NCBI GenBank assembly: GCA_039720395.1
Contig: JBBPBK010000048.1
Coordinates: 751,501 to 815,500 of the forward strand
DNA from: Liquidambar formosana
Lineage: Eukaryota > Streptophyta > Magnoliopsida > Saxifragales > Altingiaceae
Direction of reading: 5' to 3'
Length of the DNA stretch: 64,000 nucleotides
The position numbers were made by a program, and so were the translations under genes. A model generated the notes under the pieces. It was not told the DNA's origin and made no database searches. It saw nothing but the letters and a program-made list of their open reading frames with translations. This document shows, piece by piece, positions 1-11,909 of the stretch (positions within the stretch are counted from its first letter, which is position 1; each line of letters opens with the position of its first letter).

Positions 1-1299
1 CTTTTCTTTTTTTCATTTTTGATCGCGGAATCCATTTAATCCATGTTTGTGCTTAAAAAACTACTACAAACTATATTTAGGAAGGGTCTAAGAAACTTAA
101 AATTTAAAAACCAACATGAGGAAGTACTGACCCAAGAATGTAGATATCTGCAGGTTCATTCATACAAAGCCAATCATCAATCTCAAGATCTTCATATGGA
201 AGTCTTCCAGCAACATTCCAGGTGCCTATAGTCACCCTACGGGAAAGCAAATACCCATAAAATATGAGGACCAAGAAACTAGAAGCACAAGGCTTTCTTT
301 GCCAGCATAAACCAGAATCAGGTAGCGTTGATTCACATTCAAACCTCACATCCTTTGGTTTTATGTATTGAGCGCGCAGAGTTTCTGATTTTCCTCTCCT
401 GTGTTTAGACGAATTGCCCTTTGAGAGTGTCCCTGGATAGATGTATATTAAAACCATGCACAATAGACATTGAGATTCATATGTTACTAGATAGCAAAAG
501 GTATTAAGATGTCAGGAAGATGTTTCAAAATTAATCAACCTTGTTGACAGGAAATTGTAGCACCAAGCAATTACAGGACAAAGTCCATGGGGATGGCCCT
601 GAGGGGAAGTGGTGAGAGTTGAAACCAAGACCTCTTGCTTGGCAAGAAGCCCATGGACCACTCGGTCCACCCCTTAAGGGTTAACAGAAAACATCTCATA
701 GATGAGACTTCTTAGCGGCTTAGTTTATTAACATCCAATGGTTCAAACCGAAAAAAAGTAGAGATAAAATAAGTATAGTTCAAAGCTTAGATAGCTCCAA
801 ACAAAGTGGGTTTTATCCTAACAGAATGAAATCACTGAAATAGAAATCAAATATTGCCTGAAGTTTGATTTGAGCATATGGATTGGTTCCCTTGCATTCT
901 AGGGGCATGATCCTCACCCATGTGCAATCTTTCATCTTTAAGAGAGCAAGCTGGATGAAAATTGCAGAAAACATGATCAAGCACAGAAAGTAAGAATAAA
1001 TTGTTATGGTTGACATATTAAAACCATACCATCATCCTCGCTCTCAGTTTCAGTGTCAGTAACCTCATCTTCACTAAAGTCATTCACCTGGGGCTTAATA
1101 TTTAGCCATTTCTTCATCACAATAGAAGGCCAAAAGGCCTGCATATTTATGGAAATTGACCAAATAAAACATCAACAACCATACAGTTGAATTTAAATCC
1201 GAAAAAAAAAAAAAAATGAAAAAGTAAAGAGACAAGTCAAAAGAACTGAATTGCATTACCGCGTACCTCAGAGAGCTTTCCTCCTCTCCTGGTTTTCAT
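1..1299 (-). CDS. Type I inositol polyphosphate 5-phosphatase, N-terminal exons (3' end outside window)
   Basis: Enzymes of this family remove the 5-phosphate from inositol phosphates or phosphoinositides and so dampen Ca2+/phosphoinositide signalling. Four minus-strand coding exons are visible: 1267-1299 (MKTRRGGKLSE), 1030-1138 (FWPSIVMKKWLNIKP, then an acidic DFSEDE stretch), 345-432 (KHRRGKSETLRAQYI) and 132-236 (VTIGTWNVAGRLPYEDLEID...EPADIYILG). GT-AG junctions and phases agree throughout. These blocks match the conserved N-terminus of plant 5PTase1/2-type proteins; TWNVAGR opens the catalytic exonuclease/endonuclease/phosphatase fold. The start is the only ATG giving the family's MKTRRG beginning. 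Known members carry extra residues between the acidic block and KHRRGK, and I found no exon for them in the 433-1029 intron. The rest of the catalytic domain lies left of base 1. The family is confident; the exact paralogue is not. Confidence 0.85.
525..680 (-). mobile_element. tRNA-derived SINE-like insertion in a 5-phosphatase intron
   Basis: Read on the minus strand from about 680, the sequence starts GGGGTGGACCGAGTGGTC, like a tRNA A box. About 35 bases later comes GGTCTTGGTTTCAACTC, a decayed B box (consensus GGTTCGANNCC). This spacing of internal Pol III promoter boxes is typical of plant SINE heads. I could not define the 3' end or a target duplication. Confidence 0.4.
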
Positions 1300-2423
1300 C
1301 GCCCCGATTTTGAGATTTTATAAAATGTAAGCTTAAAAACACAAAACACAAAAATCAAGGACACTAGTTCTTAAAAATGGAAGCAGGCACAAGCATGTGA
1401 TCGGCACTGTTCTTGGTGGTTAATGGTTTGAATAAGAGGTTTTTCTGACCATACAAAACAAGGTCGACAACGCGTAGGCTTGTTTGATTCCAAATACAAA
1501 GAAGATTCATACTGGGACCAAATATAAAGGACAGAAAAAGTAATGGTCAATTTTAACAAACATCCACAACCTCAACTTGCAAAAAAAAATAAAAGGTACT
1601 CAATGGTCCTCCCCACATCGTTTTTTTTTCTGACTCGAAACACAACAGCATGATAGTATTGAAAATTCAAGAAACCCCAAAACAAGCTCTATAAAAGTTG
1701 GAATGTCATTTTCAATAATAACAAAACTATAGGCCTTAAATCAATTTCATGCTACAGCCATTACTTTCAGCTAGATCAAGTAAAGAAACATATCTAGTTA
1801 TCTACATTGAAAATACCATATAATACAATTGAATTGCGTAACAGAAACTATAATAAATACCAAAATTTGCACCAACCCAGAAGCTGATTAATCCAAAAGA
1901 TTAAGAAATACCAACTGGGTATTTAAAATTTTTGCAATTACTGCCTCCTCATGTCGCCTAAATTCCAAATCAAAGTCACCCAAATAATCGCAGACAATTT
2001 CCCACCACCAATCACAATTTAGGTTTCCAAACTATATAATCACACTACATCAGCCAAACACAAACACTGATTAAGACCAGCAACTGTAAAGCAAAGACAC
2101 CACGTAATGAACAGATTCATGTCATGTCTTGACTGCATCACAACCAAGATTGAAATGACCCCATTCTAATATAATAGCCCAGAAAGATGGACGGACCCAA
2201 TAAAACAAGACCACGTTTGGCATTAAAATATAGATGAACCCAATAAAACAAAACCAGGTTCGGTATTAAAATACAGAAGATTTGGGCCAAATTTGGGTGA
2301 TGACAGGTTAATTAAAACACTATCATTAAATTTATCGACATTTGGACAGTTGTGTGAGTCATTGGTAAAGACGGTTTCTTTCCATTTCTTTCTGGCCAAT
2401 GTTGGTGTGATATATATACAATA

Positions 2424-2455
<32 letters not shown>

Positions 2456-3840
2456 CCAAAAAAAATACAATATGGAGTGAATAATAGGAACGTAAAGGGG
2501 TGGACCCAGAGCACTTACTATATGAGGCGGTGATGAACATTGAAAGTCCACGACTGTAAAAACCCATCTGGATATGAGAGTGATTTTGAAGGCTGCTTTT
2601 GATCATGGCCATGGAATGAGAATATAAAAAATGAAATTGGAAAAGTGTAGGAAGGTAAGATTTCGCTTTTTCAAAAATTATTATTTTATAGATATACTGG
2701 CAGAACCTTGTGGAAATGTGTACGACGGGTGTACTTTTGGGGAATGAAATGGCCGTGGACTGTGGACAAAAGGTGCATATGGTTGGATTGTGGGGCGGAC
2801 TGGACAGTGGACAATATGATAGATTGGAAGCCACACAATTCTATATATGCCTTTTTTCTTTTTCTTTTTCGGGCAAGGGTGGCGGGCACGTGCTTCGCAT
2901 ATGCTGATATTGCATCAATCATGATGTAAGATTACAGCATAATTAAAATTTTATAATTGGAAAACACCAATAGCACTTTGGAAGAAAGTTTCTGTGTGCT
3001 CCTCAAGTGTGAGAGTAAGGATTGAGAAAGAGTGTGCGAGGCTTTTTTGGAAGTGCAAATAATATTTTTCTTAAAATTTTTACATATTTTCGTACCAAAT
3101 GAAACAAATTTTAAAAGATCATATATTAATGGAATTCATCAAATAAGCTAAAAAAAAATGATTTTATTCAATGAAAACTCGTGTCCTAAATTATTTGTGA
3201 CCATGGATCCCGACCATATAAATAATTATGATTCTGATGTTAATAAGAATTTACTCATTAATGAAAAATCGTGTCCCAAATTATTTGTGATGAGAATCAA
3301 ATAAATCAAAATATTATAAAGATATTTTGGATGAAATCATGAAAATCAAATGCTCATTAATGATATTATCAAAGATCACATTTTACCGCCCTAACATCAA
3401 TGGCATTGTAATCTAACGGCATTTGCCTCACTTGCTAAGTAAGTCATAATAGATTCAAAATTATGGAAAAACATTGATACTCATTTATTGATATTAAAAG
3501 GGGGTTAGGGACTTAGGGGTAAGAGTAATTTCTATCGATTGTTTAAAAACTTCAATGACATTCATAATATAATAAAGTAAAAATCAATGGTGTCCCAAAC
3601 TTTATTTGATATGACTTAAATTACATATAAAGTGAGAATTGTAATTCTTGATAACTTGATCGAAACTCTTTGGAACAATTTTGACTTGACCTGCCTAGAT
3701 TTAAAAATAAAAATAAAAATAGCATAAAGCATCACAGAGAAACTAGCACCAAGCACATGGCATCCAACATCGATCATGTGCTAAAATGTACATGCATTAA
3801 CAATACTTTCTTTCATACATAAATACTAAAGCTCATTATT
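1300..3840. other. Upstream region of the 5-phosphatase gene; no supported gene
   Basis: AT-rich non-coding sequence. It holds a (TA)n microsatellite at about 2428-2454 and the presumed promoter and 5' leader of the minus-strand 5-phosphatase gene. Open frames at 2223-2930 overlap the microsatellite on both strands and match nothing I recognise. Two similar segments near 3165-3215 and 3250-3300 share TCGTGTCC(T/C)AAATTATTTG. A tRNA-like stretch at about 3395-3460 recurs at 28735-28800. Confidence 0.5.
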
Positions 3841-3865
3841 GGCCCATTAAACATGTAATCAGTCT

Positions 3866-4079
3866 AACCAACGAGAGTTGGCTTGGCGGCAAAGGGGTAA
3901 GTTGTAAGCTCAGATATCTCAGGTTCGAAACCAACCAATCTCTCTTGGCCAACTACCAGTCAAAGCTATTAGCTTGGACGTTAAACAATCTCATGGCACG
4001 GTGGCCCCGCGTGAGGAGCGGGGATTAGTCGGACTCTGACAATTCGGACACCTCGTTGCTTGGCAAAAAAAAAAAAAAA
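3866..4079 (+). mobile_element. SINE (tRNA-headed, poly-A tail)
   Basis: The element begins near ACGAGAGTTGGCTTGGCGGC (A-box-like), has a near-canonical B box in CAGGTTCGAAACC, and ends in a run of about 16 A. It is flanked by 15-bp direct repeats, acatgtaatcagtct (3851-3865) and acatgtaatcaatct (4080-4094), differing at one base. Head, tail and target duplication together are diagnostic of a SINE moved by LINE machinery. A second, 5'-truncated copy of the same body lies at 20665-20862. Confidence 0.85.
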
Positions 4080-4094
4080 ACATGTAATCAATCT

Positions 4095-7030
4095 TTTTTT
4101 CTTTACTTTTTTGTGGTAAATGAACAGGTAAAAGGTTACATAAATTTAGATGTTTATATTGATATATTAACTAATTTCGAACACAATGTCCAAAAAAACC
4201 TGATGCATGTCTAGATTATATATAATTGAAAATTGAATGGTCTTATCTTCTTCATTTTTAAAATTTATAAATGTCCTTGTTAGTATGGAAATATAAAGAA
4301 TGTAGAAATATTATTTGATATATCAATAAGGAAAGTTATATCAATTTTTTATTTTTCCTTTTTTTATAGAATATATCAATTTTTTTATTAAACTATTGAA
4401 AAGTTCATCTTAATTATAATTTCTCACATTTCACTTCATATTTATCTATCATAAGTAAAAAATGTCATAAAAAGAAATGTCATATGTGAGATTTTTCTCC
4501 TTTCTTTATTAAAACTTTATGACAATTTTATGAATATGCCATTATCATATGCCAATAAAATAATGAAATTGTCCACATTAAAAAAACATTTTGGTCCTAA
4601 AAAGTTATGAACGGGGCACACATATCTATTTCCCCTATTTTCCATTAAAAAAACCAAACGGTTGATTGATAAAAAGGTTTAAAGTGTCACTTTTCCAAAC
4701 ATGAGGGGATAAAAGTGCTGAGAACAAAATGGAGAAATGTAGAGTATTTTGAGTAAAAGTTGAGAGGGTGAAACTATAATTTTTCCAGAAAAAATATATA
4801 CATGCGAATACAAATTTATAGATACGTGAACACGAAAAAAAATATATACATGCGAATATAAATTTATAGATACGTGAACACGAATACTTAGATACGCGTT
4901 TATGTTCACGTAGATATGTGGACCTGCAAACAAGGGAAGGTAAGATTAGTAGATATGCTTGTGTTCATAATAACATAAACATGAGCATATAATTATTTCT
5001 TATTTTATTTTTTCGACACATGTGAATGGTATGGGAAAGTATATAAGGAGGGGTGAAAAAAAAAGTAGCCAAGTACTGTCCAAATTTCAATGCCCATTAT
5101 CAATAAAATTACCGATTACAATTCATTAAAATTTAATTGAAGGGTAACAAGCTAGTTATCCTCTTCCCATTTAATTATAAGCACTTGGTAGGTCTTACAT
5201 TTGAGTAAAAGCAAGAGAATTTTTCAATATTAATCAAAGTAAAAAATAAACTATAAAAAATAAAGGAGACCATCATGCATAATAGGTGGATATTATTTAT
5301 GATTAATTCCTGATTTTGAAATATTGCTAGTTACGATATGTCCAATTGATGGAGCGGAAAATTACACAGTCAAGACGAAACTCACCAAAGAATAATCAAG
5401 CGTCCACCAATTTGTTGATTGTCGCAAAAACAATGCCAGATAATAGGCAATCACAATTGATATTTACTCAATAACTCGAAAGCAGGAAATAAAGGAGAAA
5501 CTCTTTCTCTCAATATTATTAATCTCAAAATAATCAAAAACTAAATTGTTTATCATAAGGCTTACATCCTTTTAGATAGAGAATAAGTTATATAAAATAA
5601 GAAAACCTAATTCTACTAAAACAAGTAAATATTAAACTATATAGGAAACTAATTAAAGTAAAAATAATAATAAAATAATAATAAAATAATAAAATAAACT
5701 AAAATCCTGGTTCAGCACAACAATTAAAAGGTTCGTAATGCATACGCATATTCTACTTATGCGTACACTTAAAAAAATCATGTGTACGTCAATGCAATCT
5801 GTATACCAATCCAAATTTGATTGAGCTGTTAAAGGTTGGTGATACTTTGGATAATAATAAAATCGGAAACCCTGGATGGTCAATATAATAGGTTGTAAAT
5901 TCGACACCAAATCATGGTGTCGGATAAAACAAAAAAATAGCCCATCAATTCAAAAATGGAAAATCAAGAGTAGTATATTTATTTGACTTCTTTTTCATAT
6001 AGGATAATGACGCAGCCAGTGGGGTAATTAATATCTCTGGCCTGTCAATCGTCGGTTGAAACCATTAGCTAGTCAATCGTTTTTAAAGTTTCCCCATTGT
6101 TAAAAATATATATTTTATTTTTATTATTACTAAAGTCCCTCCAAAAAAAAAAAAAAAAAAGAGCTTCATAAGATAATATTGAGTTATGTACCAATACCAA
6201 GTTTTATAAAATTACATTGATATAAAAGGGTTTTATAATTTAAATTTAAATAAGTCTTCTATCTTCTGCAGATATTGTTAGATATTTACAGGGGTCAGCC
6301 GTTGTTTGGAGTTGGACCCTCCATTTTCGAGTTGCGCAGGCTCATCCAGACCCTTTTTTTTTTTTTTTTTTTTTTAAAGGAGAGTTATATACAATTGAAG
6401 CTACAGCTGTCTTTCAGAAGGGACAGTGAGTGCGCTTCCAATTGACTTAATGGGTAGCAATGGATGGTCGACATCACAATTGGCAAGACCCAGACAGGCG
6501 GTGTCGTTTTGATCACCGGCACAACACGACCTGACAAGATACTATGATTATCAGCTTGATGAAGGGATTTTATTTTTTTCGAAACAATCTTAGGTTTTGT
6601 AAAGTTATATTGATAATTGTGGTTTGAAAGACAACTGAGGTCTGAAAAAGTCGGGGTGCCTCCTGCCCACCACTCTTCTTATTTCGTGCCATTGACTCTA
6701 CACTTTGAAGAATTTGTGTTTTAGGAAGTAATATTTTTTTTATATTTTAAAACTATTATGGAAAAGGTTTTAAAGGTATATGACAAAGTAGGAGATAGAA
6801 ATGGAACGATGGATATTTGGATGATTACATAAGTATTTTCCTACTTGATTTAATGAGTGGGTTATTGCAACTCATTTTAGACTATAGTAACGCTAATGAG
6901 TCTCGTAATTCTTATAAGAATTTGTTTAGCGTTAAACTAGGTTTTTTTTTTTTTTATATTTTTATTTTAAAGGCTATGGCGTAATGAGAAGGTTGAAAAA
7001 CTATAGGATCACAAGTTAAAGTAATTGAAT
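4095..7030. other. AT-rich intergenic stretch; no gene seen
   Basis: No coding sequence is supported. Apart from the tandem duplication listed separately at 4789-4882, it contains poly-A and poly-T runs (6144-6161, 6354-6375) and low-complexity sequence. Minus-strand open frames at 4679-4933 and 5653-5910 are repeat- or A/T-driven and are not called as genes. Confidence 0.5.
4789..4882. repeat. Two-copy tandem repeat, ~47-bp unit
   Basis: A unit containing ATATATACATGCGAATA and TTTATAGATACGTGAACACG occurs twice head to tail (about 4789-4834 and 4835-4882), with a single C/T difference plus a length change in the A run. It is a recent local duplication in intergenic DNA. Confidence 0.8.
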
Positions 7031-7769
7031 AAAAATGATAAAACACATGAAATTAACAAACGAGTCACAATTTAAAGATTTAGATGACTTTTAGAAACGT
7101 AAATGTAAACAGCGAGACATATGTCTACTATCTTAATTTATATATTTTTCTCTTTTTATAATACGACAATACATGTCTTATCTACTTGCGATCAGGAAGA
7201 CTCGGGAAAACAATTTTCCATCTTTTTAGGCCTTCTTAGAAGTTGAATATGGGTCGATTTGATAGACGGCAGAGAAAATGGCAGGCTCATGCTTACCAGA
7301 ACCGCACTACAATAATCATTTCATCATGCATTACCCAAACATGGAAGAATCCAGACAACAGCTCACAAAAGCCAACCAAAGTCGTTCTCAAACCAAGGAG
7401 ACCACCCAAAAAAAAAAATTAAAAAAAAAGAAAGAGCCACCAACCGACCTAATTTGCGACACTTTCTGGACCACCCAGAGAGGGAGAGAGAGAGATAATC
7501 AGAAAAAATGAAACTGACAATAATTCGCCGAAACCTCCCGAGCGCGACCAAAACAGCTACGTCTTTGAAAAACCTTTGTTTTTGGCTAAGCAATCTAAGG
7601 GAAGAGAATTATTGACCGGCTTGTTTCATCGGAAAGTTATTTCCGAAAAGGGACGGCGATGTGGTTTTTTGTTCTCTTTCTTATGCCCTTTTTTTCTCTT
7701 CAACGGCCTGAAATCGAAGAACAACATATGACTATTAAGTTGTTGCCACATATGTTACTTTTGATCTCG

Positions 7770-8250
7770 ATGAGATCAATATGTGTTTATATAAGTTATA
7801 TTAATACCAAGTATTGAAAGTTAGCCATTAACCTTAGTTGGCCATCATCCTCATCTGTGGAGATGACGATGACCACCCTCTTGCGGCCATCATCCATAAT
7901 TGCTAGAGCTTCATGACTCGAGATTAGAATTGCTCCATTAGACATATTCTTCGTGAAAGGAACTCATGTGCTAACTTCCTTGCTAAAAGAAGAGAAGATC
8001 AAAGCGAGTGCATCGTGCAACTTGAACACCCCATGGAGCTTACTAAATTTCTCCTAACTGACATGACTTCTGTAGCTAGGCCTTAGCTTAGGCCACAATC
8101 CCTCTCACCAAAAAAATACCAAGTACTGAAGGTTGTACCTTATGTTTTTGTGCATTGACCTAATATATCTTATAACCAACTAATATACAAGATACAATTC
8201 CTGATATAATTGTTGATTTAAATTATATCAGCACGTGCTCACCTGATCAT
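7770..8250. mobile_element. Palindromic MITE copy (TTATATCAGCACGTGCT family), split by the LINE
   Basis: Its arms are GAGATCAATATGTGTTTATATAAG on the left and AATTATATCAGCACGTGCTCACCTGATC (8221-8248) on the right. It is the same family as the copies at 9765-9935, 24487-24705 and 24757-24925. The centre carries the conserved TTGTACC..TGTGCATTG core. Confidence 0.6.
7823..8115 (+). mobile_element. 5'-truncated LINE with 19-bp target duplication
   Basis: It interrupts unit 1 only. It is flanked by ataccaagtattgaaagtt (7804-7822) and ataccaagtactgaaggtt (8116-8134), two mismatches, and the empty site survives in unit 2 near 9795. Its conceptual product resembles the C-terminal RNase H region of plant L1-type LINEs: an IxHI(F/Y)REGN..AD(F)LAK-like stretch near 7930-8000, with frame breaks, then a short tail ending in A residues. 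Confidence 0.75.
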
Positions 8251-8348
8251 CATTTACACTTTATATTCTTTTAAGTTTTACTTGGCCTCCTAGTAAGGTT
8301 TGTGAATCCATTTAGAGTGGAATTGTTAGATTTATGGAGACTTAGAAC

Positions 8349-8960
8349 TTGTTTGTGTGTCCAATTTGAAATAAACAATTCTAGAGATTTCACAAAGTGT
8401 TGAAGGTATAATCCATCAATTAACAAATTTTTTTTAAAAAATATATATATATATATATGATGGTTTTTATCACATATAAGAGTGGAAGTTTAAAATAGTG
8501 GCATTTTATGAATTTTTAAAATTTGATTTTTTAACATCAACAATATTGATAATTCTCACTTTTTAAAATATTATAATTCAAGATGATAAATTTATGCTTT
8601 CATTATTATGTAAAATTTATTGAATTGTTAAATTTCGAATCATTTAATTCAAGATGATAGATTTAAAGCCCATTTTGTTGTCCAATTCGAAATTAAATAA
8701 TTCAAGAAATTCTACATAGTATTGGAGACACAACCATCATCTTGAATTAACACATTTAAGAAAATGAGAGTCATAATCACAAATAACAATGGATGTTCAA
8801 AATAGTGGCATTTCATAAATTCTTTAGAATTGATTATACATCATCAATTATAGTGATAAATTCAATATTTTAAAACATTCTAATTCAAGGTGACAGATTT
8901 ATGCCTTCAACCTTCAGTAAAATTTTTTGATTTGTTTAATTTCAAATTAGACGCTGAAAT
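8349..8960. mobile_element. Two adjacent copies of a TTTGGTTGTCC-type MITE (unit 1)
   Basis: Copies at about 8349-8640 and 8670-8960 share GTCCAATTCGAAATTAAA at the left, ACATCAA.ATTG(A)TGATAATTC internally, and a right end that is roughly the inverted left end (TTTAATTTCAAATTAGAC). Corresponding copies in unit 2 lie at about 10035-10310 and 10320-10607. Confidence 0.6.
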
Positions 8961-9764
8961 AGGCCCTTAGCTTTTTTCATTTAAGGGGTTTTGAACTTTG
9001 CTTGTATTTAAGTTCGGGCAAACCCTATCCCATAAGTAATGAAATGCATAGGTGAGATTGACAAGTAAGCCACACTTTAAAGACCTAGATAACTTTTTAG
9101 AGATGTAAATGTACACAGTGAGACACATGTCTACAGTGTCAATGTATATATTCTTCTCTTTTTATAATACGACAATACATGTCTCATCCACTTGCGTTCA
9201 AAGAGCGCTTGGGAAAACAATTTTCCACCTTTTTAGGCCTTTTCAGAGTGTGGGTTAATTTGATAGATGGCAGAGAAAATGGCAGCTCATGCTTTCCGGA
9301 ACCGCAGTGCAATAATCATTTCATCATGCATTACCCAAACATGAAAGAATCCAGGCAACACCTCACAAAAGCCAACCAAAGTCATTCTCAAACCAAGGAG
9401 ACCACCCAAAAAAAAAAAAAAAAAAAGAACCTACAACCAACCTAATTTGCGATCACTTTCTGGACCACCCAGAGAGGGAGAGAGAGAGATAATCAGAAAA
9501 AATGAAAATGACAACAATTCGTCGAAACCTCCCGAGCGCGACCAAAACAGCTACGTCTTTGAAGACCTTTGTTTTTGGCTAAGAAATCTAAGGGAAGAGA
9601 ATTATTGACCGGTTTGTTTCATCGGAAAGGGGCGGCGATGGGGTGTGTTGTTCTCTTTCTTGTCCCGTTTTTTTCTCTTCAACGGCCTGAAATCGAAGAA
9701 AAATGACTATTAAGTTGTTGCCACTTGCCACCTAAGAAGATGACACATGTTACTTTCTATCTCG

Positions 9765-9935
9765 ATCAGATCAATACGTGTTTATATATGTTATATTAAC
9801 ACCAAGTATTGAAAGTTGTACTACATATTTCTGTGCATTGGTCCAATATATTTCATAATCTACTAATATACGGGATATAATTCCCGATGTAATTGTTGAT
9901 TTAAATTATATCAATACGTACTTACCTGATCATCA
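9765..9935. mobile_element. Palindromic MITE copy in unit 2 (empty-site version)
   Basis: This matches 7770-8250 without the LINE. The arms are GATCAGATCAATACGTG and AATACGTACTTACCTGATC, with the core TGTGCATTGGTCCAATATAT. Confidence 0.55.
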
Positions 9936-10034
9936 TTTATCTTTTGTATTCTTGTAAGATTTTACTTGGCCTCATGGTAAGGTTTGTGAATCCATTTGGA
10001 GTAGAATTGTTAGATTTATGGAGACTTGGAACTT

Positions 10035-10607
10035 GTTTGGCAGTCCAATTCGAAATTAAACAATTTAGGAGATTTTACAAAGTGTTGAACGTATAATCCA
10101 TCAATTAACAAATTTTTAAAAAATATAGATATATATATGATGGTTTTCATCACAAATAAAAGTGGAAGTTTAAAATAGTAGCATTTTATGAATTTCTAAA
10201 AATTGATTTTATAACATCAACAATATTGATAATTCTCACTTTTTAAAATATTCTAATTCAATATGATAAATTTATGCTTTCACTATTATGTAAAATTTCT
10301 TGAATTGTTAAATTGGCCTATTTGGTTGTCCAATTCGAAATTAAACAATTCAAGAAATTTTACATAGTACTGGAGATACAACCATTATCTCGAATTAACA
10401 CATTTTAAAAAATGATGGTCATAATCACAAATAATAATAGATATTCAAAATAGTGGCATTTCATGAATTATTTAAAATTGATTATACAACATCAGCTATA
10501 GTGTTCAATATTTTAAAATATTCTAATTCAAGGTGATGGATTTATACCTTCAACCCTTTATAAATTTTTTAAAATTATTTAATTTCGAGTTGGACACCCA
10601 AATAGAC
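10035..10607. mobile_element. Two adjacent TTTGGTTGTCC-type MITE copies (unit 2)
   Basis: The right-hand copy begins TATTTGGTTGTCCAATTCG at about 10319 and ends TTTCGAGTTGGACACCCAAAT at about 10600, inverted-repeat ends of the same family as the fuller copy at 26383-26678. Confidence 0.6.
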
Positions 10608-10665
10608 CCTCGGCTTTTTTCATTTAAGGTGTTTGAACGTTGCTTGTATTTAAGTTCGGGCCGAA

Positions 10666-11171
10666 CTTGTTATGAGTCAACTTCGGGCCGAACTTGTTTT
10701 GAATTCGTCTTTGCAGGTGAGGAATATATGGCTCTCTCTAAATTCGTATTTCATAAATTTCCTGACCAGTTAATGACGCTCCTTAGAGTATGATCCATTA
10801 TGAATGTGAGCAGGCCCAAAAATAAAAAATAATGAATTACACAAAACTTGATGAATTCTCAATGAATCCTGATTTTCCACTCAACTAAAATTCTCCTCTT
10901 TAATTATCCATTTATTTTATTTTTTGTACCAACCCTACCCCATAAGCCCTATAAGGCCATAAGATAGGCCCTTCCCCACAACCCCTTTCTTTAGCGTGAA
11001 TGAGTTGAACCCTACAACCTCCCCTTTACAAACGTAGAAAGATACCAATCCCATTATCGCTACAACGCCAATGGTCCTGAAACTCTCTTGGAACTGTGGA
11101 GCAGCTTCATGCTTTTCAGCCATCACCATCAAGAAGTTCATCCATTCCTCATCAATCATTTCTTTTCTTTT

Positions 11172-11219
<48 letters not shown>

Positions 11220-11909
11220 GTCCAGCATTTTAAATCTGGGGTATGACACACATTGGACTAATAATAATAATAATAATAATAATAATAGTGACAATAATTC
11301 CAGAACTAAAGCATTTTTATTTCAAATGAGCGGATATTTCTTAGATCTTTTATATATCAGATAAAGATGCAAAACCCCAGTATAAAACAAGAGAAAAACC
11401 CCAAATTGAATAATCAACAAATACAAGGTGTCACACAGTTCCTTGGGTGCAAACTGAAACCATATTGACAATTAACTGCAAAGTCGAACATCGCAAAACC
11501 AGTGGAATAACCTGTAGCTAAATGGTTTTATGTCACCCTTGAGCAACCGGGAGGGGTTTTATGTCACCCTTATGCAACCGGCAGAAGGAATTTGTAATTG
11601 AGTTATCAAATCTAAGCTGCTCACCTGAAACTCCATAACAGACCCAAATGAAACAGTACAATTTTACACACCAAATGGTAATGCATGCACTAGGAGGGAA
11701 AATGTGTATTTGAGAAGTGATAAGAAGAGGAACGGGGTTTGTGGGGGATAATTAGGGCTCCTGAAAAATTTGTATCGTACACACAAACTCAACGATAGAG
11801 AAAACTGTCTTCTGAGAAATTCGAACTTCTCACACCATTGTCCAAGACAATCAGCTTCCAGAAACCAACCCAATTTTGAATTTGGGCAAGACCCAAATGA
11901 TTTAAGATA
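10666..11909. other. TOM2A downstream region with homopolymer and trinucleotide repeat; no gene supported
   Basis: Contains a ~40-base T run at about 11178-11218 and an (AAT)n microsatellite at about 11258-11286. A minus-strand frame reading through 10935-11175 looks superficially protein-like but then runs into the A/T homopolymer, and I recognise no family. The TOM2A 3' UTR probably occupies roughly 11400-11909. Confidence 0.4.

Larger units (their letters stand above)
7035..10665. repeat. Diverged ~2-kb tandem direct duplication
   Basis: About 7035-9016 (unit 1) and 9040-10665 (unit 2) are collinear. Shared landmarks in order are TATAATACGACAATACATGTC (7159 and 9163), TCATCATGCATTACCCAAACATG (7320 and 9320), CTCCCGAGCGCGACCAAAACAG, TCAACGGCCTGAAATCGAAGAA, the palindromic MITE, two copies of the TTTGGTTGTCC MITE, and TTGTATTTAAGTTCGGG at both ends. 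Open frames at 7278-7511 and 9179-9445 are the same non-coding segment in the two units. Unit 1 is longer mainly because of the LINE insertion at 7823-8115. Confidence 0.85.

Noticed and set aside
2223..2930. Overlapping open frames on both strands around 2.2-2.9 kb
   Set aside because: They run through a (TA)n microsatellite and overlap each other in several frames; no domain and no splice-site support.
7278..9445. Two similar frames at 7278-7511 and 9179-9445, a possible duplicated gene
   Set aside because: Similarity comes from the tandem DNA duplication. Frames differ by indels, end in A/K runs and show no coding-type substitution pattern.
10935..11294. 119-codon minus-strand frame containing a protein-like stretch (EEWMNFLMVMAEKHEA)
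   Set aside because: It includes a long Lys run from the poly-T tract and a Leu run from the (AAT)n repeat; the remaining piece matches no family I know. Not enough for a gene call.
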